In this document: one piece after another, positions 50,872 through 58,140 of the stretch
Layout: each line of letters begins with the position of its first letter
How positions within the stretch are numbered: position 1 is the first letter of the stretch
From: Candidatus Saccharimonadota bacterium
Lineage (GTDB): Bacteria > Patescibacteriota > Saccharimonadia > Saccharimonadales > Saccharimonadaceae
NCBI GenBank assembly: GCA_905372785.1
Contig: CAJPQG010000002.1
Location: 1 to 64,000 of the forward strand
Length of the DNA: 64,000 bases
Reading direction: 5' to 3'
Notes under the pieces: generated by a model
Told to the model about the DNA's origin: nothing
The model's database searches: none
What the model saw: only the letters and a program-made list of their open reading frames with translations
Translations under genes and position numbers: made by a program

Positions 50872-52858
50872 CGCCACCGCCTCCGCCGGCGCCGCCGCCA
50901 GAGAAACCACCGCCAGAACTACCACCCGAGCTAGATGACGAATAGGTCGATACACTACCGCTAATGCCACTCGCCATATCGGTAGTCATAAAGTGGTTCA
51001 TGCTACTAATAAATGCCGCATTATACACAATACCGCTTGACCAAGCCGGCGACTCACCAGTTGTTTCATACCACTTGGCCAACTGTTGCATCCAACCCTT
51101 CTCCATACCGAACAATGTAGCATATGGCAGGAGTCGTTCGTATAGCTTCACAATTGTAGCCGGATCTTCTGTATTGACACTGCCAACCCGCTGCGCATTT
51201 TCTGGTGATTGCAGGAACCGAATTCGCTCCGCCTCGGCCAGCTGCATGTAACTACGAAGACCATACATATATCGCGTCAGAGCAACACCCTTATCTGTCA
51301 AGCGGCTCCGTGACACCACACTATAGAAAACGATCGACATAATAATCGCTACTACAATGGCACCAACCGCAACAGAGAAAAACGTATTAGTTACCGCGCT
51401 AGTGAATTCTGTAGACCAGCCAGAGACCATATAAGCCAGTACTAAAGAGCCAATTGCCATAAACCACATAATAAGAATAAACCAAATTGACCAGTTATGC
51501 AGCCGAGCCATTAATGCGTCTGGCGCAAAGTAGCCGTGCTTCGTTGCTACCGGCTCGGTATCTTGCTGATTCAGCTTTGCGATACGGCTGCCTAGATTGG
51601 TATCTCTCTTAGCTTTACTTGGCGTGTATCGTGCACCGAGGCTTGTACTATTAAACACCGCCTTCACTACAGCCGTCTCTTCTGGTGTTAAACTACTCAG
51701 ATCTCGAACAATCTCTACGGCATATACAGGACCCGTTTTACGCGTTACACCCAATACCTTGTGCTCCCCGGCTGGAGTCACCTCTTTCACCGCCAGATAA
51801 CCTCGCACGGTAAGGTCTAGAATTTGTGCAGTAATCACCTTATTTTTCTGCACGTTCAGCCGAGCGACATACGCGCTAAGCCAAACACTTTCCTTTGGCG
51901 GAATAAATTCTCGCACGATTTGTCGCGTTTCATTCTTGCGCCAACGTCGCTTTCGTATCGCCATCAATGCGTACATTAGCGGCAACGCAAGAAATATTGC
52001 CAAAATACCTGCTGCCACTTGCACGTATAGCCCCGCCGCATCTTTAGCTGGCAATTGTGCCGGGCCAACAGTACCCTTAGCAAACGCTACTGCAACCGTA
52101 ACACTCTGGAATGGCCGCAGATTTTGCTGTGCAACACTAAGCGTCTGCTCATCGCGCCAGCCAAACTGTCCACATCGACTCGCTTTTCCATGCTCCCCAG
52201 AGTAGCACGCAAGGCGGCTACGGTTAACCGAGCCGATCAGCTCCTTGTCTATCGTTACTTCACCGTAAAATCGCTGGATAGGTACCGCCCAATTAGGTCC
52301 CAGTAGATTCCAGTAAAATTCATCTACGTCATCAAACGATTGTACAGCTCGACCTACGTTATAGTGGAACACATAAGTTTTCTGACCATGAACATACTTG
52401 TCCTTATCACCTGCCCGAATACGAATAACATCTGAGCCCTGCTTACTGACCTCTGTCGTAATATCCTTGCCGTACTCATCGGTTACCTTTATATCACTCA
52501 CTTGTAGTGATTGGTTGTCGTAGCGAACCGGTAGATACCGCTCAAGACCATGGTTCTGATCAGTAGTAGGAAACTCAGCAGTGATTGTTTCTTTAAAGAT
52601 ACCCTTAACTTGGTTCTGCTCACCACGCTCTAAATGTGTGCGCACATCATATTTTGTAATAACAAAATTATTCTTAGAGTCACTAGTAGCCTTTGTCTCT
52701 GCCGTCCGCCGTGATTGAGCATTCTGAACCTGCTGCCGTGAAGGCCGCTGATTCATCTGGTTCTGCACCTGCGCTATAACCAGCATCGGTATTGTAGCTG
52801 CTGCAGCTAAAGCCAGTAACGTACCACCCCATAGTGCTAATCGTTGTTTTATTTTCAT
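50861..52858 (-). CDS. DUF2207 membrane protein with Gly-rich tail
   Basis: 665 aa. Signal/membrane segment (about 6-30), a DUF2207 extracellular domain (ITKYDVRTHLERGEQNQVKGIFKETITAEF..., about 50-245), then membrane helices (about 265-290, 455-475, 490-515) around a cytoplasmic domain. The end is a Ser/Gly-rich tail finishing GGGGGGGW. This tail is typical of DUF2207 proteins in many bacteria, but its role is unknown. The ATG at 52856-52858 has an AAAGGAAAG site. It overlaps the next, paralogous gene. Confidence 0.85.
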   Translation of the reverse strand: MKIKQRLALWGGTLLALAAAATIPMLVIAQVQNQMNQRPSRQQVQNAQSRRTAETKATSDSKNNFVITKYDVRTHLERGEQNQVKGIFKETITAEFPTTDQNHGLERYLPVRYDNQSLQVSDIKVTDEYGKDITTEVSKQGSDVIRIRAGDKDKYVHGQKTYVFHYNVGRAVQSFDDVDEFYWNLLGPNWAVPIQRFYGEVTIDKELIGSVNRSRLACYSGEHGKASRCGQFGWRDEQTLSVAQQNLRPFQSVTVAVAFAKGTVGPAQLPAKDAAGLYVQVAAGILAIFLALPLMYALMAIRKRRWRKNETRQIVREFIPPKESVWLSAYVARLNVQKNKVITAQILDLTVRGYLAVKEVTPAGEHKVLGVTRKTGPVYAVEIVRDLSSLTPEETAVVKAVFNSTSLGARYTPSKAKRDTNLGSRIAKLNQQDTEPVATKHGYFAPDALMARLHNWSIWFILIMWFMAIGSLVLAYMVSGWSTEFTSAVTNTFFSVAVGAIVVAIIMSIVFYSVVSRSRLTDKGVALTRYMYGLRSYMQLAEAERIRFLQSPENAQRVGSVNTEDPATIVKLYERLLPYATLFGMEKGWMQQLAKWYETTGESPAWSSGIVYNAAFISSMNHFMTTDMASGISGSVSTYSSSSSGGSSGGGFSGGGAGGGGGGGW

Positions 52859-52955
52859 CAGCTTTCCTTTCCTCACCTTTGGCCGCTCACGTATCTTTTT
52901 TATTACATCTACTATACCACCTTTTCCGCCTTAGCGCTAATCAGCCATTTTATCG

Positions 52956-52984
52956 TTGACAACTTGTGCGCTGCTTGGTATTAT
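52956..52984 (+). promoter_or_regulatory. Promoter of tRNA-Glu
   Basis: TTGACA, 17-nt spacer, TATTAT, placing transcription start about 8 nt before the tRNA. It is divergent from the DUF2207 operon. Confidence 0.8.
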
Positions 52985-52998
52985 GTAGCCTAGTTTAT

Positions 52999-53073
52999 GG
53001 CCTCATCGTCTAATGGTTAGGACACCAGGTTTTCATCCTGGCAATCCGGGTTCGATTCCCGGTGAGGTCACCA
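52999..53073 (+). tRNA. tRNA-Glu (anticodon UUC)
   Basis: Full cloverleaf: acceptor GGCCTCA/TGAGGTC, D-arm, anticodon stem CCAGG/CCTGG with loop TTTTCAT (anticodon TTC), T-arm CCGGG TTCGATT CCCGG, and CCA encoded at 53071-53073. It is a substrate for MnmA, also in this window. Confidence 0.95.
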
Positions 53074-53616
53074 TAAAAGGATTATATTCCGTTCGGATTT
53101 GAAACAGCTCGTTTACCTCTGGTGGCGGGCTATTTTTGTGGGTTCCAAAGTTTATTTGTTCGTAGGTTGGAAGCTTGTTGAATACAGCACCGAAAAAAGC
53201 GGCTTTTCGCAGTGGATTACAGAAGTCAAGTAGTAGCTCAAGGAGGTGTTCCAAAATATATTTGGCGTACTGCAAGACTTGGTCGAATTCGGGCTTGGGT
53301 ACGCGAAAATAATGCCCATTGCGACTACAATGATACGCCGGATAATACGCGCCCATCTTGCCACGCGAAGCGCTGCCAGAAAGAATTTTGCCACACTTCG
53401 GGCAAGCAACGACTTGAAAACCTTTGCTTTTGTCTTTGCAAGCGTCAATTACTTTTTTGCGTTGGCTGCGTTTCGCGCGACGCCGACTCGAGCAAAATAA
53501 TCGTCTCGGTAATTATGATATTGTGCGCCTTGGCGTAAGCTTCGCCTTGTTCGCGGCTGGGCCTCGGGCGAGTCGCCATCAAGACCTTGCTTGTCAGAAG
53601 AAACTCGTATCGCCAT
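53033..53616 (-). pseudogene. Decayed serine recombinase next to tRNA-Glu
   Basis: Three minus-strand frames together spell a large serine recombinase. The N-terminus (ATG at 53614) reads 'MAIRVSSDKQGLDGDSPEAQ', the resolvase start with its catalytic Ser region. It continues in a second frame as 'REQGEAYAKAHNIIITETIILLESASRE', and a third frame then carries the zinc ribbon 'ACPKCGKILSGSASRGKMGAYYPAYHC...GHYFRV' and the C-terminal helix to 'AVFNKLPTYEQINFGTHKNS'. Two frameshifts and the loss of roughly 250 residues in the middle make it non-functional. The last frame runs into the antisense of tRNA-Glu, as is usual for integrases that target tRNA genes. Confidence 0.75.
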
Positions 53617-53761
53617 GAATGTAGCTCCATATCTTATTGCGAACGAAACCAGAAAATATACACCAACTACAATCGGGTGGTACTTGTGAATTTATACCTC
53701 TAGCCACCTCCATAAACTCATTGTCTCTGCGAAGCAGATTTATGATGTCAGTCTCATTCAT
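53594..53761 (-). pseudogene. Truncated nucleotidyltransferase-like gene fragment
   Basis: 55 codons starting at the ATG at 53759-53761: 'DIINLLRRDNEFMEVARGIN' then 'CIFSGFVRNKIWSYIHG'. This resembles the N-terminus of the DUF925/NTP_transf_6 nucleotidyltransferase family (typically ~190 aa, with a conserved 'aGFVRNxvWdxLHg' motif). The frame stops a few codons later, exactly where the recombinase remnant begins on the same strand. The gene looks cut by integration or excision of an element. It starts 11 nt after the tyrS stop, so it was probably the second gene of the tyrS operon. Confidence 0.55.
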
Positions 53762-53771
53762 AATGAGCTAC

Positions 53772-54995
53772 CTATACAGACACTTTAAAGGCATGCTTTT
53801 TCCCAACATGCAAGATGTCGCCATTAATAAGGGTTGCGTTCTCATTGTTCACTCTATCGTTGTTGATTTTAACAGCATTTTGTTTGATTAGACGCTTGGC
53901 CTCGCCGCGACTTTTAACTATATCTAAACGAGCTATCAAGTCAACTATTGACTCATTAGAACTAATTTTAACAATACGAATATCTTGAGCTAAATTCTTA
54001 TGGCTAACTTCAGATACCCATCGCTTTTCGGCATCAAAAGCAGCCTCACTGCCGTGGTACATAGACACCACTTCTCGAGCAAGCTCTTTTTTAATGTCAC
54101 GGGGATTTTCATTGCTATCAAGCCGCTTTTTTATTTCGGCAATCTCGCCCATTGATAGATGCGTACAGTCCACGAAACACTGATAAATGCCGGCATCTGA
54201 TATTTGCATGATCTTGAAGAACATCTCTTTGGCGCCAAGGTCCAATCCTACACCAGTACCAAGGCTCTTACTCATTAACTTCTCGCCCGTATCTGGATTA
54301 ACTAATAGAGTTGTCGTAATTACAAACTTTTCTTTCTGTTTGTAACGTTTTAGAAGTGTACGCCCAGCAAGCATATTGAAAGTCTGGTCAGTGCCACCCA
54401 CTTCCACGTCAACACCTAGGGCCACGGAATCACACCCTTGCATTAATGGATAGAAGAATTCATGCACAAAAAGGGGCTTCTCCTCAGCAATCCTTTTTTT
54501 GAATGCATCCCGTTCAAGCATCTGCTGAACCGTAAAATTTGAGGCCAGCTCGACAGAGTCCTCAAACGTTAACTTTGAAAGCCACTCTGAGTTAAATTTA
54601 AATTCTATAGGATTATCGGCATCATCAAAGTTTAGGATTTTTCCAATTTGTTGTTTAAATGTTTTTAAGTTATCAAGTACCTGTTCGCGCGTTAGCTGCA
54701 CGCGCATTGAGGTTTTATCACTTGGATCACCGATCATTGCCGTAAAATCACCAATCAATACAATAATTCTATGGCCTAGGGCGTGAAAGCGCTCAAGCAT
54801 CAAATAATTTGTCGAATGTCCGAGGTGAACGTAGCTGGCGGTAGGATCAATCCCTAGATAGAAGGTCAATCGCTTACCGCTTTGTAGTTCTTTTTTAAGT
54901 TCTCTCTTGCTTGGTAGAATTTCAGCTACTGAACGGGATAATGCCTCATCAATAAGACTTTCGTTTGTATTGATTTTATGCATGCGATTATTCAT
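53772..54995 (-). CDS. tyrS: Tyrosyl-tRNA synthetase
   Basis: 407 aa class I synthetase. 'FYLGIDPTASYVHLGHSTNYLML' contains the HIGH-type HLGH, 'ALGVDVEVGGTDQTFNMLAGRTLL' the tyrosine/adenylate pocket, and 'EKLMSKSLGTG' the KMSKS-type loop. The C-terminal S4 domain is complete ('VDLIARLDIVKSRGEAKRLIKQNAVKIN'). Codon use is more AT-rich than in the neighbours and the sequence resembles the TyrZ/longer-connector branch; horizontal replacement is possible but not shown. Upstream has GATAAT and TATAGT elements close to the ATG. Confidence 0.95.
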   Translation of the reverse strand: MNNRMHKINTNESLIDEALSRSVAEILPSKRELKKELQSGKRLTFYLGIDPTASYVHLGHSTNYLMLERFHALGHRIIVLIGDFTAMIGDPSDKTSMRVQLTREQVLDNLKTFKQQIGKILNFDDADNPIEFKFNSEWLSKLTFEDSVELASNFTVQQMLERDAFKKRIAEEKPLFVHEFFYPLMQGCDSVALGVDVEVGGTDQTFNMLAGRTLLKRYKQKEKFVITTTLLVNPDTGEKLMSKSLGTGVGLDLGAKEMFFKIMQISDAGIYQCFVDCTHLSMGEIAEIKKRLDSNENPRDIKKELAREVVSMYHGSEAAFDAEKRWVSEVSHKNLAQDIRIVKISSNESIVDLIARLDIVKSRGEAKRLIKQNAVKINNDRVNNENATLINGDILHVGKKHAFKVSV

Positions 54996-55086
54996 ATATA
55001 ATTATCGTACTATAAATAAGTTTAGATATAAAGCCAGCGCGCGACAACACCAACAATAGACAATGAGGTGTAATAATAGTTGTTAT
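54996..55086. other. Start-region gap upstream of tyrS
   Basis: Contains the likely tyrS -10 elements (TATAGT at 55009-55014 or GATAAT at 55001-55006, minus strand). No T-box specifier/antiterminator pattern was recognised. Confidence 0.35.
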
Positions 55087-55115
55087 TTGACATCTTGGTT
55101 GCGCGATGTTACAAC
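55087..55115 (+). promoter_or_regulatory. Promoter of a short transcription unit
   Basis: TTGACA, 17-nt spacer and TACAAC. Only about 80 nt separate the predicted start from a strong terminator at 55175-55203. Confidence 0.55.
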
Positions 55116-55121
55116 ACATAA

Positions 55122-55203
55122 TTAAGGATGGATCACATTTATATTTGTAGGCTCACCATTTAGAAAAAGCTAACAATCACTCTTCTTTGGAGTGATTTTT
55201 TAT
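55122..55203 (+). ncRNA. Candidate ~80-nt small RNA
   Basis: Delimited by the promoter at 55087-55115 and the terminator at 55175-55203, with no convincing coding frame. An 11-codon frame (MDHIYICRLTI) starts at 55134 and lacks a proper ribosome-binding site. It could be an independent sRNA or a leader peptide/attenuator. Confidence 0.4.
55175..55203 (+). terminator. Terminator of the short transcription unit
   Basis: Perfect 8-bp stem AATCACTC/GAGTGATT followed directly by TTTTTA. Confidence 0.85.
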
Positions 55204-55250
55204 ATCACCTAGCCACTATCCATTTAATGCAAAAACTATCGCAAAATTTG

Positions 55251-55279
55251 TTGACTTTTCTGCAAATATATGCTAAATA
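55251..55279 (+). promoter_or_regulatory. Promoter of the Pro-rich surface protein
   Basis: TTGACT, 17-nt spacer, TAAATA; the predicted transcription start is about 450 nt before the coding start. Confidence 0.6.
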
Positions 55280-55285
55280 TAAAGG

Positions 55286-55738
55286 TAGTTGTCGCCGCCG
55301 TTATCACTCGGCGGTGAAACTCGTTCATTAACAAGACAGATTGATTAGAATATCATCTTCTATGATATCGTGGCTATCTGTTTGTTATTTTCTGTAAGCT
55401 AGCATTAAGCGTAGAACATCCCCCCGCACTTCCCCTCTTGTTGTTATTTTATACATACTATGCTATTTCGGTGAGCATCCCCCTTTCTTTATTCCTCATC
55501 CCCCTGCGGAATAAACTGCAACCGATTATCTTTCGCATTCCCCCTGCACTTACCCTCCTGTGTTCTATGCTTTATGCTGGCTTGCTTCTAAAGCTTAGGC
55601 TTTGGTCGAGCAGCTAGCCCAGCGTCCACTTGTCTGATGACAACGTATACGCTTGTAATATATCTTCAAGATGTATTTTCCAATTATTCCATCATTTGTA
55701 GCCATTGTATTCAGATTGAAGGGAGTGATGGCGTCACT
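55286..55738 (+). promoter_or_regulatory. Very long leader upstream of the Pro-rich surface protein
   Basis: About 450 nt without a credible gene. It holds hairpins CCGCCG/CGGCGG (55295-55314) and ATATCAT/ATGATAT (55350-55368). These are followed by a C-rich part in which a 'CATcCCCC' motif recurs at 55417, 55476, 55497 and 55536. The first and last copies extend into similar ~25-nt blocks (CATCCCCCCGCACTTCCCC and CATTCCCCCTGCACTTACCC). The C-rich blocks could pair with purine-rich ribosome-binding sites. An in-frame ATG at 55637 exists, but the following 34 residues look untranslated. Confidence 0.45.
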
Positions 55739-57538
55739 ATGTCATCGCACGAACGTCAGCACACGAATGCTGACCAATCACACGCTCAGCCACCACGGCA
55801 GAGCGAAGAGTTAGCCGCATCTAATAGTTGGCGGAAGATCGCGCTTCTGCTTTCACTTGCAGCAGCTGCCTTTGTTGTTGTTGGCGCGTTTCTTCTTAGT
55901 CCGTCCAATACACACCGGGCCGCTGAAGTACAGACAGTGCCGACACCAAACAGCAGCCTGAAGGCTGTAGTCTCGCCACAACAAGGCAATCACCCTGTTA
56001 ATTTATCGCCCGCAGGTGAAAAAACTGAAGCGATAAAAGAGGTTGAACGTCAGACGGGTCTCACCTGTCGAGACAGCTACGTAGTGGAGCATCAAAGCAA
56101 CCCTGGGTATGGTGCATTTTCTGAAGCGCAGCCAAAAACTTCTGAAGAATTTGTTGCCACTGCAAATAGTATTCCTGGCTATCAGGAGCACTTGATGCAA
56201 ACCAGTGGTGCTTCTCGCGAGGAGCTCTCTAACCCTGACAACTGGGTTACTTGCTATGCAGCCAAGGGTAACCAGGCTGTAGACATGAGCTATGTGCAGA
56301 ATGTTTCCGATATTCAAACTGCATCTTCTATTCAGCAAGCTAAGGGCGTTGTCGTCCCGCAAGGTTCTGAATTTGCCGTGCACAAGAATACTGGTACCAT
56401 TGTCCGCGCTGACTGCATGAACCCTGTTCAGCATATTGAACCTGAGCCGACCAAGCAGCCTTCAGTTTTTGAGCCAGTAAAACCTGCGCCCAAAATTGAG
56501 CAGCCTAAACAGCTTCAGGTTTGCGATAGCGAAACTGGTGCAATCGTAACTATTTCCGAGCGCGACTACAACGTAAATCGCCACCGGGATACTCACGATA
56601 ACGCCTGCAAGCCGGTGCCGCCGAGCTCACCGAGCCCGACACCCACACCGAGCAACCCTCCGCAGCCGTCAACCCCACCAGTAACTCCGCCAACTAGCCC
56701 GAGCCCGAGCCCAACTCCGACTCCTTCGGTGACTCCACCATCGAGTCCGAGTCCAAGCCCGACTCCTTCGGTGACTCCGCCTCCGAGCGAAACACCGACG
56801 CCTTCTCCGACTCCGTCGACCTCTACCCCTCCTGCGCCAACACCGACTCCGAGTGAGTCATTAACGCCCAAGGATGGTAAGAATGACCGAATCCGCAACG
56901 AAGGCATCAATCCCGCTCCGGCACCCAACCCTGCACAAGCTGAAACAACTCCTCCGGCAGCACCGACCAACCCTGCAAAACCCGAAGTAACCCCGGGTAG
57001 TGCGATTACGGTTGATCCGGCAAAACCAAGCGAGCAAGTTGTTGCACCCGAGGCAACCCCGAATGCGCCAACGCGTACCGAGGAAACCAAGCAGGCACAA
57101 GTGCCGACCGCAAAAGAACCGGTGAAGGATACTAGCGGCAAGACAATTGTTGACAAAAACCAACCCATCGTTGGTGATGATCAACACCCAACTGAAGGTA
57201 TTATCGAGGATCCAACCCTCAACACCTCAGCTGCGTCTTCTCCCGCTCAAGTGCCGACATCACCGCAAGATGCTCGACCAGTTGATACTAAAAAAACTGG
57301 CACCGAGGATCGAGCCTGTAACTGTGCACCACCTGTAGCAGCAGAACCATCTCCTGCCACTGTGCAGACCCCTGTTGCTACTCCTACAGTTCCCATCACC
57401 CCAAACCCACATAAAGAAACGGTTACCACGGAGCCATCTCCTGCTTCACCTCGTGAAGTAGAGGCTTCCGCTACAGCAGTTAATACTGCAACCGTTTCGC
57501 CTGGCGATGCAGAGACTACACCGCCAAATTCTGAATAG
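55739..57538 (+). CDS. Membrane-anchored Pro-rich surface protein with VCD repeat
   Basis: 599 aa from the ATG at 55739. A hydrophilic start and a membrane segment (WRKIALLLSLAAAAFVVVGAFLL, about 30-53) place the rest outside the cell. An N-terminal globular region (about 90-235; CRDSYVV...NWVTCYAAKG with paired Cys) is followed by one copy of a Cys-bracketed repeat ('QVCDSETGAIVTISERDY...C'). A long Pro/Ser/Thr stalk of 'PSPTPTPS' type comes next (about 315-395), then Pro/Thr/Ala-rich sequence to the end. No LPXTG. It probably forms a stalk-like adhesin or fibre. The next surface protein downstream shares the repeat. Confidence 0.75.
   Translation: MSSHERQHTNADQSHAQPPRQSEELAASNSWRKIALLLSLAAAAFVVVGAFLLSPSNTHRAAEVQTVPTPNSSLKAVVSPQQGNHPVNLSPAGEKTEAIKEVERQTGLTCRDSYVVEHQSNPGYGAFSEAQPKTSEEFVATANSIPGYQEHLMQTSGASREELSNPDNWVTCYAAKGNQAVDMSYVQNVSDIQTASSIQQAKGVVVPQGSEFAVHKNTGTIVRADCMNPVQHIEPEPTKQPSVFEPVKPAPKIEQPKQLQVCDSETGAIVTISERDYNVNRHRDTHDNACKPVPPSSPSPTPTPSNPPQPSTPPVTPPTSPSPSPTPTPSVTPPSSPSPSPTPSVTPPPSETPTPSPTPSTSTPPAPTPTPSESLTPKDGKNDRIRNEGINPAPAPNPAQAETTPPAAPTNPAKPEVTPGSAITVDPAKPSEQVVAPEATPNAPTRTEETKQAQVPTAKEPVKDTSGKTIVDKNQPIVGDDQHPTEGIIEDPTLNTSAASSPAQVPTSPQDARPVDTKKTGTEDRACNCAPPVAAEPSPATVQTPVATPTVPITPNPHKETVTTEPSPASPREVEASATAVNTATVSPGDAETTPPNSE
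56515..56608 (+). repeat. Single copy of the Cys-bracketed VCD repeat
   Basis: Encodes V-C-D-x2-T-x2-I-V-x-I-x-E-x-D ... C with 27 residues between the two Cys. It matches three tandem copies in the gene at 58141-59807 and nothing else in the window. Confidence 0.65.
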
Positions 57539-57591
57539 AGATTTTCTTACGTCATCCAGACGTGAGTTGTCTTACCTAAAGTGCTGCCACC

Positions 57592-57888
57592 CACCACAAC
57601 CAGTGGTGCTGTCGCCGTACTTTTAGTGGTTTTACCACTACCTATTGCAGCTGCAAGTGAGTAGGAATTCTAGATACCCTACTGCGTTGGAATCCATAGT
57701 TATTGATAAGCCTGATATCACTTATCAGTACTATAGATTTCGGCTCTACACCTCTGGTCTCCACGTGTACGAAGCCCCGCTCCGGGTCATGACCGGAAAA
57801 CACACTTGCAGATTCTGCAAGCTATATGTCAGCTCTCTTGCGAGTGTTGATGCATTATTTCGAGTGTAGCGCTCTATACGCTACACTC
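57592..57888 (+). ncRNA. Candidate structured RNA: eight consecutive hairpins
   Basis: Successive perfect helices on the plus strand: CACCAC/GTGGTG (57592-57608), TAGTGGT/ACCACTA (57624-57640), GTAGG/CCTAC (57661-57682). Then a two-helix nested stem ATAGT+TGATAAG/CTTATCA+ACTAT (57696-57734) and another, GGCT+TACAC/GTGTA+AGCC (57742-57776). Then TCCGG/CCGGA (57781-57797), CTTGCA/TGCAAG (57805-57821) and a 10-bp terminator stem (57862-57888). No credible protein is encoded and no match to RNase P, tmRNA, SRP or 6S RNA was evident. It may be an independent ncRNA or a structured 3' UTR of the surface protein. Confidence 0.5.
57862..57888 (+). terminator. Terminator closing the hairpin array
   Basis: Perfect 10-bp stem GAGTGTAGCG/CGCTACACTC with a 7-nt loop, then ACTTTCCTT. 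Confidence 0.75.
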
Positions 57889-58140
57889 ACTTTCCTTGAT
57901 AATTATTAGTTATGTGATGATATGCTAATCAATCTGCCTTGTAATGGACGTTATTGGTGGGCGAATGATTTTGTATATTCTATATGTGAAACTTTCCCTG
58001 CCAGCCGTCATGCGGTAGCACGCAGCGCATGCAGCAGATATATTGACGCTTACTTGCAACTTGTGCTATCTTTGACTAGTAATTAACACGTCGGGTTTAG
58101 CGCCCCCGCTAGGCCTTACAACAAGGGAGAAACACGTTAA
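57889..58140 (+). promoter_or_regulatory. Promoter and leader of the LPQTG surface protein
   Basis: TTGACG (58043-58048), 18-nt spacer, TATCTT (58067-58072). A leader of about 60 nt follows, with a small TAGCG/CGCTA hairpin and a GGGAG ribosome-binding site 10 nt before the ATG. Nothing else was recognised in this stretch. Confidence 0.5.

Noticed and set aside
53033..53356. 108-aa minus-strand frame reading through the antisense of tRNA-Glu as a stand-alone gene
   Set aside because: Its first part is the zinc ribbon of a serine recombinase whose N-terminus lies upstream in other frames, and its end is antisense tRNA; it is a pseudogene fragment.
54996..55175. T-box leader controlling tyrS
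   Set aside because: No T-box sequence, specifier loop or terminator/antiterminator pair was found on the tyrS strand, and -10 elements lie very close to the ATG.
55637..55738. ATG at 55637 as the start of the Pro-rich surface protein
   Set aside because: The 34 residues it adds do not look like a signal or cytoplasmic tail and lack a ribosome-binding site. The ATG at 55739 gives a normal short cytoplasmic start before the membrane helix, though its own ribosome-binding site is also poorly spaced.
57645..57869. 74-aa plus-strand reading frame in the hairpin array
   Set aside because: Composition is not protein-like, there is no ribosome-binding site, and the same bases form successive perfect helices, which explains the segment better.
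57592..57888. RNase P RNA, tmRNA, SRP RNA or 6S RNA in the hairpin region
   Set aside because: The conserved motifs of these RNAs (GAGGAAAGUC/ACAGAA, tRNA-like end with resume codon, GGAAGGAAGCAGCC, single long bulged helix) are not present.
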